From the NCBI GenBank assembly GCA_022419385.1, contig JAJUBI010000005.1, positions 4,792,905-4,856,904 of the forward strand: a stretch of 64,000 nucleotides of DNA. Reading direction: 5' to 3'. The notes below the pieces were generated by a model that saw nothing but the letters and a program-made list of their open reading frames with translations, made no database searches and had not been told where the DNA came from. The position numbers were made by a program, and so were the translations under genes. This document shows positions 1 through 10,762 of this stretch, one piece after another. Positions within the stretch are counted from its first letter, which is position 1. Each line of letters begins with the position of its first letter. Source of the DNA: Paraconiothyrium sp. Pb-2020 (taxonomy: Eukaryota; Ascomycota; Dothideomycetes; Pleosporales; Didymosphaeriaceae).

Positions 1-3000
1 TTAAAATAAATATCTTTAGTAGTATAGTTATAACAGAAACTTTCTTACTACTACTTAAAAAATTATAAGTTCTATATATTATCTTTATTTCCTTTATACT
101 AGGCTCTATCTCTAACTAGTTAAACTCTAAAGCTAAATTTATAGAGTAGAAGGGCTATATATACTATATAAGTAAGGCTACACTAAATATAGTAGCTATA
201 ATATATATAAAGTAATTTAGAGTAAAAGGGTAAAAGATTAATATTATATATTTAGGTAGTATTAGTATAGGGTTAAATAGTTTTTAGGGGGCAAAGTTAA
301 TAGTAGAGGTAGTACTAAATTTAGTAAAGTTATATTTACTAGATAAGAATAGGGAGATAGGGATATTTATAGATAAGAAGGGAAAAATTAGATAGTAAGG
401 TTAGCTTTAGAAATAATATAGAAGTAGGCTGTATTATATATTTAGCCCTATATATTATAAGTCTTTTTATAGGTACCCTATAAGTATATATATAATAATA
501 AGGCTAAGCTAAAGGTTACGTAATATTATAGTCTAGAGAGGTAGTAGTTAGTATACTAACTATAATTAGATTATTATATAGTACTGCCTTATTATATTAT
601 TACACTAAGTAAATGCACTAGCACTAGTATTTATTTTAACTAGAGACCCTCTACCTTAAAAAATATAAATAATTATTATAGTAGCTTATTTTAGATTTTT
701 AGTAACGCAGCGTCTACTAAAAGTTAGTAAAACTAAAAGCTATTTTACCTATAGGCCCTAGCTTAAAGAATATAAGTTTTTATTGGATTTAGTCTTAAAC
801 TAGTATACTGTTAATAAGTAATAATATAGTAGTTTTACCTAACTATACTAAACTCTCTATATATTAGTTAAAGATAATAATTTTTTAACTTAACGCATAT
901 ATATAGGTAAAAGAATATAAGGGGAAAGTATATATAGAATATAAATATATTAGTAAGTAGTATTTTTGGTGGCTAAAAACAGGCGTGTAGTAAATAAGTA
1001 AAGGTAGATTATTACCTAGTAATATTAGCTTTAAGCTTACTTATACTCTTACCTATAACTATAAATTAATTTCTCTATTACTATAGATATATAATAGTTA
1101 GATCTCTACTTTATAATATTTATCTAGCCCTATTAAATACTAGGCAGTTTAATTATTTCTAGTAATTATAAGATTTAACTTTCTTAAGTGTATAAGCACT
1201 TATTAGTAGATATTTAAATATAGTATAATATCTCTAGTAAAAGGCCTTAAGCTTCTTTTTTAACCTAAGTCTTTATATAAAGAGTTATAGTAATATTAAA
1301 AACTATGCTCTAGTTTGCTAGTCTAACTTATAAAAATTATATTAAATTAGATTATTCTTAGGTATTTTTGTCCTACAGATGTTGCTATATATATTCTAGA
1401 CTCTTTAGTATAGAGTATTCTTTTATATTACAGTTATAGTTAACTGTTACTTCTTTTTCTAAATATAAACTAAGACTTTAAAATTGCAGTTATTACTAAG
1501 TATAGTTTATTTAAAGTAGCTATTAATAGGCTTTAAAATAGTCTAGGTCTAAGGGTTAGAAGATACATATTATCTCCTATTAGGGTAGAATAGGTATATC
1601 TAATTTAACCTCTAATTTAGAGAATAAAAATTATTAAATTATTATAGGCTATTCTTGTGCATAGTATAATAGAAAGATATATATATATTATAGCTAAAGT
1701 ATTATAAGCCTAACTAGGTATTGCTAGTAGTACAGCTAAGCTTACTATAATATAATATACTTATAATTAGCTACTAATAAAATAAAGTTAATACTAGAGT
1801 AACTAAGTAATATTAGAATATAGGATAGCTAAGAACTTTTTTAGATTAGCCCTAATAGGTCTAGGCCTAGGGACAAAAAGTATAAGAATATAGTATAATA
1901 TAGGTCTAATATAAGTAGTATATATAAAACTTATTCTATTCTAAATAATTATTGCTAATAATAATAGGGTATATAGAGGTAGCTCTATATAAACTACTAA
2001 ACTCTCTTAGCCTATTACCTTATAATTACGCAGCTAATAAATTAGAGAAGTAAGTTATTTTTTCTATATAATACCTAGTAGATCTTAACTTATAAAATAG
2101 GGGTCTATAGGGGCGTGTCCCTAATACTATATTCTTATAAAACCTATAAAGAAGTATTAGCTATAACCTAGAAGATTAAGTAACTAAGAGTAAATACTAT
2201 AATACCTAATAGCCTTACTTAAGATAAATTAGGAAGACTTTTACTTAGTAATATTTTTATTAAAAGAAGCCTAGCTTCTAGTTAGTGCTTTATCTTATAC
2301 TCTCTTAAATATAAGCACCTAGTTAATTTAATACTAAGTATTACTATAGAGCGTAAGTATATCTATATAGGCTAGTAGATATTTAAAACCTTTTTATTAG
2401 AATATATACTATTAAAGCTGCGTAATACTTTATAAGTCTTTATAAACTTACCTACTATAAGGACCTAACAGTAATAATATATATAATAGGGATTTATATT
2501 TAAGAGCATAATAAATTATTAGTAGTATTATTTATAGCTTTAAGAGTTTGTATATACAGTCTTGTCCTAAGCTACTAAATAAACTAAGGTAGAGAAAATT
2601 TAAAAGCTTAGTACTATTTAGTATAGTAAAGGTATCTAAGTTAAGATATTTTATTATCTAGTCTACTAGGCTTCTAGAGCATTATATATAAGTATAGTTA
2701 AAAGGCTATAAGTTAGTTCTATATACTATTAGATTCTATAAGTAGTTACTTCTGTCTACTAGGCTAGCGAACTAGGGTACTATTAGAATAAATACTAGGA
2801 AGATAGTAAAAAATATAGGTCTAAAATAGAATTTTATATAATAGACTAGTTAAAGTATATAAGGTAAACTATTATTTAAAGTAGAGTAGAACTAAGATAT
2901 ATTTCTATTCTACTGTTAGTAGGAAGACTAATTTAGGGTATATATTAAAAGGGAGGGATTAATAGATAGAGGTTTAGGCCTAGAGCCGCCATTTAATAAT

Positions 3001-5460
3001 TCTAGCTAAGGTAGTGTTAAGTTAAGCAGTGTTAAATTAATTATAGTTAAGATAATTATAACTAGGGCAATTATATTTAAAGTAGTTATATTTAAGGTAG
3101 TTATCTTTAAGGTAGTTATATTTAAGGTGGTTATATTTAAGATAGCTATAGTTAAGGCAATTGTAGTTAAGGTAATTATAGTTAAGGAAATTTTAGTTAA
3201 GGTAATTAGTATTAAGAGAAGTAGTACTAGAGTAAGTAGTACTAGAGTAAGTAATACTAGAGTAAGTAGTACTAGAGTAAGTAGTATTAGGGTAACTAGT
3301 GGCTAGGTAAGCGGTGGCTAGGTAAGCGGTAACTAGGTAAATAGTAACTAATTTAGTAGTAACTAATACTAAATATAAGGAAAATTACCTTTATATCTAT
3401 TTAGTATAAGTATATCTCCTATATTAAAAGTATTAGTAGTAATTAGTATAATTATTATCTATTCTTGCTTTAGAAAGCCTATACTTTAATATACTGCAGT
3501 ACTAATAGCAGTAAAGTTTTAGTAATTATAGACTAAAGAATATATTATTTAAGTATACTAGTAATTATCTACCTAGAACTGCCTAGGAGTTTTAAAAATT
3601 CTTCTTTATAATATTATTTACAATGCACCTAATATTAAAGCACAACTTATTAAGTAAAGCTCTAATATATACTAGTTAATATAGTAAAAGTAAGTAGAAA
3701 ACCTCTACTAATATATAGGAGGCTAAAGAATAGTGCTAGTATAAGAAAAGCTATAAAGAGTATCTTTAGCTTAGGTAGATTTAGATAAAATAATTAATTT
3801 AGTAAGAGCTAAGAGTTTACCTATAGATAGATTATACTCTCTTTGCCTTAATATTATAATAATATAATACTCTAAAGCCTTATTTATATTATGTGAATAA
3901 TTACAGCGCTAGACTGCTGGCAGGGTATTACCTAGATATAAGTTAGGGTGCTATAAGCTAATAAAAGCCTACTTTAGTTATTTTTATTATTTCTTAGTAT
4001 ATTGCGTGGAATAAGATTCTACTAGTAAGCTATAATATTAATATAACATATAGCTTAATTAAGTCTAGAATGTTATTTAAATACGCTTTAGGAATTGCTA
4101 AATATATAATTATATAAACTAAATTAGTCTTAGCTAGGGGGAGGAACAAAATTTAGCTATAAGCTATAATAGAAAAATGTCTTATAATTTAACTCTCTAA
4201 AAATATAAACTATAAGATCTATAAAGATCTTTCTCTATTATTTAATTATTTTTAATCTAACTTTTACTATTATATAATTAATTTAATTAGAAAGTATATC
4301 TACTTTATAACCTTTTATCTTTTTACCTTCTAAGTATTTTAACAGCAATAATAGAAACTAGAGTATATTTATTATATATATTAGTACTCTAGAATAATAC
4401 TTTTGTGTTCTCCTATCTCCTAGAATTAGAGAAGTAATAATTCTAAACTAGAAGAAATATAAATAAAGCAAAGGTAATTAGAGAAATTATACTAATCTAT
4501 ATAGTATTATTAATTTAAGTTATAGTTTAGGGTTCTAGTCTAACGCATCTATAACATAAAACTTAGTAGAAAGATATATAACCTTTATAGAATCTAGATA
4601 GAATTATTATTTTAGTATAGGCTATGGCTGCGAAACTATTAGTCTAATAGTCTAAAATTTAGGAGGTCTAATACTTAATAACTAAATTATTAGTGTAACA
4701 GGGCCTTCTTAACACTGTGGTAAGCCGCGGCCTAGTTAGGGTTCTATTAAGAGATAAGTAGTATATAGAGTTGTATAAGTTATATACGTATAAACGTTAA
4801 TTAATTACTATAATAAGAATATATTGCTAAAGACTTAAGGGTAATCTTCTATAAGAAAACTAGATGCAGTAAACTGTATTATAGATTAATAATAAGAGAT
4901 TACTAGTAGTAATCTATTATCTCTATATACTACTATCTAATCTAGGCTCTGTAGGCTCTGTATATAGATTCTATAGATCTAGGCTCTATAGCTCTATTCT
5001 ATAGATCTATAGATCTAATTATATAACCTTAATTACGTGTCCATATTATGCTTAGCATTTAACCTATAATTATAATACTTATTCTTATAATCTAACTGGT
5101 TGCTACTGTCATCACGTTAGTTCCTATAATTCTGTTGCAGTATAGCAGCCGTAATAATTAGCCTTATAGATAAGTCTCTATTTTTTACTAATTTCTTTAG
5201 GCTAAGGTAAGAAGTGTTTAATTTTATAGACTACTCTACTCTATATTCTTCTTATATTACAGCGTTAAAAAATAGTAGTTAAATACTAAGCCTCTCTTTT
5301 AGCTATATAGCTAGAGTATTTTATAGTAAGTTACTTATTACTTATATTAGTCTTTTTATTAACTGCCCTAGAAAATGCATTTACTAGCCTTATATTAGGT
5401 AGGTATAATAAAAGTTAGTTTTAGTCTACTAACAACATCACTTTTCCCTTTAGTAGTAAT
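1..5460. repeat. AT-rich, RIP-like degenerated repeat block (left)
   Basis: About 5.4 kb dominated by TA, CTA and TAG words, with very few CG dinucleotides and stops in every frame; no open frame of useful length exists. Normal composition returns over about 5040-5500. This is the look of transposon sequence mutated by RIP (CpA to TpA). One trace may be a DDE transposase: at about 781-1000 on the + strand a stop-broken frame has LP, then a Y where H is usual, and L and F at the spacing of the pogo-type 'LPPHSSHLLQPLDVGCF' region. That assignment is tentative, and I could not identify the rest. A 15-bp tandem array lies inside the block and is listed separately. Confidence 0.8.
3001..3370. repeat. 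15-bp tandem array inside the RIP block
   Basis: About 24 consecutive diverged copies of a 15-base unit keep exact phase over 370 bases. Left copies resemble GTTATATTTAAGGTA, middle copies AGTAGTACTAGAGTA, and right copies AGCGGTGGCTAGGTA. A period divisible by three suggests the ancestor may have encoded a pentapeptide repeat before mutation, but no frame is open now. Confidence 0.85.
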
Positions 5461-5813
5461 AAAGAGCAACTGATGAGCCTTTTCTTACAGAATATTATAG
5501 TAAAGAATACATTAAATGGCACAAATAGCATTCTCTGAGACAGAAAAGCAGCGACTGTTGGGCGATACTAATACATACGGCCGACACAAGGCCAGTGAGG
5601 AGGTGGTCAGGCGACACCAATAAATATGCCTACTATTTCAACTTGTCCGAAGCTTTCCTTCTGTCCTTTATTCCCTTGTCAACTTGCATACATTAGCAAT
5701 TACATACTCGTTTAGTACTACAGATTTGTGTTGATGACGTTCGTAAAGTAGTCCGTCCAAAAGTGTGGTGCAGCTGTATTCCTCCACAGCGCACTACGCC
5801 AAAGAATGCAAAG

Positions 5814-7426
5814 TCATTCGGTAGCTTCTACGTGACCAAGACCCTGGCGCTCAGAAGTCGCAGGCACCGTGATGACCAGAGCAGCATGCGTATACAACGC
5901 ATTAATGCCAGCGTCGTTTCCGTACTGAATCAGGCGTTAGCCACCAGCAGAGCATCTAAAATTAGCTCCAACTTACCGTTACATGCACGAAACTGAGCTC
6001 CGGGGACGCTGGCTTCGTCAACCACTTGATTTTGAGCCAACTAGCGTTAGCCTCAACAAGAATGTCTTCACGAAACGCGTCGTAGCCGACCGGCGTGAGT
6101 ATGGCTCGCCCACAGGAGTTGCCCACAGAGCTTTTCTCGGTGCCATCCTCATCCTCTTGCTTAAACTCGCCATCATTGCTACAATTATCAGGCTTGTCCG
6201 GATCGTAGTCGTCGAAGAATTAGTTGCTCTTGAGATCGTAAATAGGACGTACGGAGATGTCCAGGCCAAGTGCTTTGAAGACAGAGTAGACAGCCATGTC
6301 CGCACCCTTCAGAACACCTGGGAGAGCTTTAGCTCCCTCTTCGGTCGAATGCGCATAGGCATGCTGACAGAAGATGCCAAGATTCCCTCCTAAATGGCGT
6401 TAGTCGCTGACACATATCCCTACGAAGGTGCTCACCTGTAGTCATGAAGTCCTGGTCGTCAAGCGCGGCCTTAATTTTGTTGAACAACGGGTGTTGTGTA
6501 ATGTCCATGGTAGGGCTGTTCCCAGCCAAGTCGTCCACGCCTGGGGTACAATAGAGATTGTAGGTCAAGGTGATTCGATGGCCCTCGGTAACCTCCAAGA
6601 CTTCATGCTCGCAGTCACTGTAGAAAGCAGCCCACTGAATAGATGTCTTAATGTTTTCTTTGGACCCAGAAGCACCCCAATCGAAGGTCGTGGAGTGACC
6701 GCCGTGACGCACAATGAGTTGACCACCATCATGATGACACGGGAGACAGACAACAAGCGAGCCAAACTGCGTATCAGAACGAGGTGTATCCACATGGGTC
6801 TTGAAAAACCCGGATGGTGCGCCGTATATCTAGAAAAGATATCAATAAAGACATTCTATGCAATGCGCGCCCTGGTCATCGATATGAGGGACCTACATTC
6901 AGCTTGTATAGCTCCGCTTTGACGCCGTGCGTACCCAGGTCAGCTCCAGCGATTGGAAGCAACACTTGAGCAATGGTGTCTACAATACCAAGCTCATATG
7001 GACAGAAGTCGGTCGAAAAAGCCTTACGATCAAGCTTCGTCGCCTTACGGTACGATTCGTCAATGACATCCTCGCCTTTGTAGCCAAAGCTTGCTGGTTG
7101 ACAGTCCTCGACCAGCTTGAGAAGGGAAGCCTGCTGATCATGATTGGCGCCATCGATCGGAAAGACGAGCTTCGAAATGCGCGTAGAAGCGTTCGGAGAA
7201 TACCAGCGGAGAGCAAATGGGGATGTCGAAGAGGTCATGGTTGTCTCGGCTTCTCCGGCGAATGAGTCCTGTTGATATCAATATTGTAATAAGAAGCTGT
7301 TCAATGGACGAGAGGTTATACCATGGGCACAAGACCACCACAGGCAAAGGTCGCGGACTTGCTCTCAATAAAGGAGCCCAGTTCCTCAGCGATCGAGTCG
7401 TGGAAACTCCGGCCGGTTGAAGCCAT
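5814..7426 (-). pseudogene. 2-oxoglutarate/Fe(II) oxygenase-like gene with an internal stop codon
   Basis: The family is the large fungal 2OG-Fe(II) oxygenase type (prolyl-4-hydroxylase-like fold). Five exons can be joined: 7322-7426, 6897-7268, 6436-6829, 5977-6389 and 5814-5924, with introns of 46-67 bp carrying normal GT-AG ends. The joined frame has 464 codons. Exon 1 gives MASTGRSFHDS with the FACGG motif. Exon 3 starts with IYGAPSGFFKTHVDTPRS, whose HVD is the HxD iron ligand pair, followed by GSLVVCLPC and GGQLIVRHGG. Later blocks include GIFCQHAYAHS, ADMAVYSVFKALGLD and TYGNDAGINALYTHAA. The frame is interrupted once, by TAA at 6220-6222 after DLKSN; conservation continues on both sides, so this looks like a nonsense mutation rather than an intron. 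A truncated product of about 310 residues that keeps the iron-binding core is possible. There is no obvious link to the PKS-NRPS cluster. Confidence 0.75.
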
Positions 7427-9040
7427 CTCTGCTACTGCTGAGTATCGCGATATCTTCATGTCGCAGTGTTTATTAGCCGGTGTACTTGCAAAGCCCCCGA
7501 AGTTGGCTTTTTATAGAGACCCGTGTTAGCACACAAACCGTAAGATCATGTGTTGCAGCCTAGAGACTTGTCGCACATAGCGCAGGCCCGAAAATCCCTG
7601 CCAAGCTTCATTTTGGGATTTCCCGAGTAACAATATAGCTAGAGGCTAGTCAAACCTCAGAACAGATCACAGTTATGGATCGGTGTAAGACGCTAAGCCA
7701 AAACTGTCCTAAGCGGACGGCGCTGTAGCCTGAAGCAACTCACCGCAGCGCAATGATTGGTACACACTGGTCTCCATTGACGCATTTCGTCTTGTAATTC
7801 CTCTCCTTCCTGGCTGTATAAGCTCGACGCCGGACTACCTCTGGTTTTGTGATGTGAATCGCGCGTACGATCAAGCCCTGAGAAGCTCCTATCACGTGCC
7901 TGGAGCACAGGCCAGTCGATACTTTCTATATAACTGAACTTAGGAGCTTATCTCCCTTGTTCAGTGATAATACATTAGATCACCCTGAGTAGCCTGCTAC
8001 GCTCCCTCCAACAGGTTTTCAATCAGGTCATTCCCGCACTTTCCTGTAGACTGATTGCGCATAGTGATGATTAGTCCTCCCCCACTCGAAATGATATCTC
8101 TACGCTGGCTCGGGCGCTGTTGTGAGGAAACAATACCCTTGTTCACATTCCTCTGGGGTTTAAGTTCCGATGATCACAAGCCAGCAATGAAGCGGGCGTT
8201 TGAGGCCGTGCATCTTCGCATCAACAACGTTCCATGCTGATGACTATGGACATTGTTTAGCTCAACGTCTGAGTCAAAATCTCTTTACATAACCTGCTAA
8301 GCATGCGCGTGATCTATAAGCAGTCTTGAATGGGGCCAACAAGGCATTGATCGAGGTGTCGTCTAAGGAAGGCATCTCTAGGCGCAAGCCAAGTGTACAC
8401 AGGGCTAGGGCTCGTCTGGATTGAGACTAAGACTCCAAAGCTAGGTGATGTGATAAACCTGCTCATTGAATCCTGATATCAATGTGGGGTTGAAGGTGTG
8501 AAGTACGGCGACATGGTTGGCGCTCACGCGGGCTCGGGGAAAGCATGAAACCTGAAAGCTGATCTTTGAACATTACAAGCACGAGTACAAACTGCAACAA
8601 GACTTTGTAATAGCGCTTGATAGGCGTGTAGGTCGTGCACATGTCTCTAGATCCTGACCTATGAACACAGAGATTACCAGCTCAATTACTAGTATGAAAA
8701 ATTATAAAAGGGTATCATAAGCTCTAGTCTATGTGCTCTCCATCCTTATAGCCCGTAAAACTACATCTTATTGTCTACCATTACCACTTCTCGCTCGGGA
8801 CTGTTCTCTTTTCTAATTCGTTAACCTGCATTCTTTCTATCGCTTACTCGTATGTTGTCACTGAAACCAACCCAAATTCCAAGTATAGGAAGTTCACCGA
8901 CACACTACTGCGGTAACTAGGCCATCAATAATGTAGCTCCTGATTCGGTGTGTATCTTTTGTGGACAAGCTGCATCGCTGTCGGCGTGTTTCCTTCCGAG
9001 TTGTCCTCGTCGCTCCGCGGGAGCGGTGTGAAGGAACGCC
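7427..9040. other. Intergenic, no gene seen
   Basis: 1.6 kb of ordinary composition between the convergent-side 2OG gene promoter and the 3' end of the secreted-protein gene. Short open frames here show no domain, signal peptide or splice logic that I could support. Confidence 0.6.
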
Positions 9041-10316
9041 TCATATAATAATCATAGCAGTGAGTAGGCTTATCCAAGCGAAAGTACTGGCGATGACAGG
9101 ATTCAGGGAACGTGAAGACGAGGATCCAGCAGGGGCAAATGTTGTGGTTGGGGTAAATGACACATAAAAGCTTGTTGTTGGTTCCGATGTAGTCTGCGCG
9201 AAGATGGGTGTGTTACTGGAGAATATCGTCGGTGTCGCGTCTGCCTCTTCAGACGATGTCTCTGGGTCATCAGATGTAGGTTCCGGATCATCGGATGTGG
9301 GTTCCGGATCTGAATCTGCTGTAGGCGTGGCATCTGCCCCAACATCGGCCAGTTCCGCAAACTTCGCAGTCACCGCAGCCCCCATTGTGGGCTCATCTGC
9401 ACAGTATGTGCTGTAGTCCCCTGCCGTCCGCCCCAGCCGACACCAAACGTCGTCGTCCACGTCCATGCCCGAACACTTGGTTGTGGCTCTTGCACACCCT
9501 TTGGCTAGAGAGTTCCACTGATCCGGTACCCAGTATGAGCCTGATTTACAAGCACAATCTTGCCCTGCGTTTCCACAGTAAGACCGCAGACTCGACCAAA
9601 TGCTGCAGGCATCTGTCGCTTCAGTGGGCGTGAATGTTTGAGTGACCATGTGATCGGTAGGCGCCGTCGCCTTCGCCGTGACGGTCATGCGTTTGCCTTG
9701 TGGACGATCGCGATAGCCGCTAGGGAATGGATTCTGCTTCCCGGTAGCCTCGGCATATGGGTTTTCAGTTGGCAGATAACTTTCTTTTGCCGCGAAAAAG
9801 CCGTACATCTTGGAATAGAAGGGAAGCTCGGGTCCGTCGAAGTCTATATCAGGATTAGTGCATCGTACTCGTGCGGCGCATCGATCACGTACTTTCGAAC
9901 AGTGCCTGCTCCCGGTCGCCCTCTCTGTAGGAGCCTAGAGAGAATACCGATTCATCATCTTCGAATATCATTTCATCTTGTGGGCGCGGCAGCTCGACTA
10001 GTTTAGGCAATGTTTGTTCCCCATTTTTTGACCCGCCGACTTTGTTAATCACATTCCCACCTTTGTTCCCAGTATTTTGATTTGGAGTTTTTGGAGTTTT
10101 CGGAGTGTTTGGCTTAGGTTGTGAGCCTGGAATTACTGCCCTGGGCGCGATGTGTTCCGGGACGACGGTCACTGGCTCAGGGATGACTGGGACAAGGTTT
10201 GGCACCTGTGGAACCGGCTTAGCGATTGGAACAGGTGCGATCGCGTTCGCAAGAGCTAGAAACGCTAGAAAAGTGCATAAAAGCATCTGCAAGGACGACG
10301 AGACTGGGAAAAACAT
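9041..10316 (-). CDS. Secreted, Cys-rich, probably GPI-anchored protein
   Basis: Two exons (9893-10316 and 9041-9843) are joined by a 49-bp intron (GTACGT ... CACTAAT ... TATAG) that fuses the frames as ALFE-NFDGPELPF. The product is about 408 residues, or 398 if the ATG at 10286 is used. A TATATAAG box near 10375 lies upstream of both ATGs, which excludes the longer frame. The N-terminus is a signal peptide (MLLCTFLAFLALANA), followed by a Pro/Val-rich then Gly/Asn-rich low-complexity stretch. The C-terminal half holds eight cysteines within about 75 residues, including a CxC (DCACK). Next comes an acidic Ser/Thr/Pro spacer with a tandem DPEPTSD repeat, a small-residue stretch (GSSSS) and a hydrophobic tail ending AWISLLTAMIII, the layout of a GPI signal. 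The Cys spacing resembles but does not match CFEM. Likely a cell-surface or wall protein; function unknown. Confidence 0.72.
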
Positions 10317-10762
10317 GCTGAAGAACAAGAAGTCACGGCCAAGTTTCGAGGTAGTCCTGGCAAGAAGCTTATATAGAGTCACCGCGCCATCGTTGATAGG
10401 TCGTGTCGTTCAGCCTAGCGGGCTGTGTGCACCTGTCGGGCAGCCTGAGTCTAACGAGATTGGTGGCCTTTGACGCCGATTGGTCCTGCTCCAACTTTGG
10501 CCCCCAAACCATTGCCTCGTGCGCTCAGCCACGCAAGGCTGCCTTAGCATAAGCTCTTAAGCGAGTCTACTTGCTGGGCACGCAGCGCTGTCTAGACTTC
10601 TATAAACAAATTAAAGACATGGGCCTTGCATTGCCTAAGATCTGATTAGGCATGCGCTGTTGCTTGTGTAACCCGATGGTCCAAACATGGCCCCAACAAG
10701 GTCTCGCATGAAGCTTTTGCCCAGCCGCGGACCATCACATAGATACCCATGATAAAAGGCTT
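10317..10762. promoter_or_regulatory. Divergent promoter between the secreted-protein and HET genes
   Basis: About 450 bp separates the two divergent start codons. A TATATAAG element (minus strand, near 10375) sits about 60-90 bp upstream of the candidate secreted-protein starts. No clear TATA element was found for the HET gene. Confidence 0.5.

Noticed and set aside
1..5460. CRISPR array or prokaryotic mobile element
   Set aside because: Introns, a telomere and fungal gene families show a eukaryotic chromosome; the only arrays are 15-bp and 41-bp tandem repeats without spacers.
5983..6393. 136-codon + strand frame
   Set aside because: It is the antisense shadow of exon 4 of the 2OG-Fe(II) oxygenase gene, whose conserved blocks are on the minus strand.
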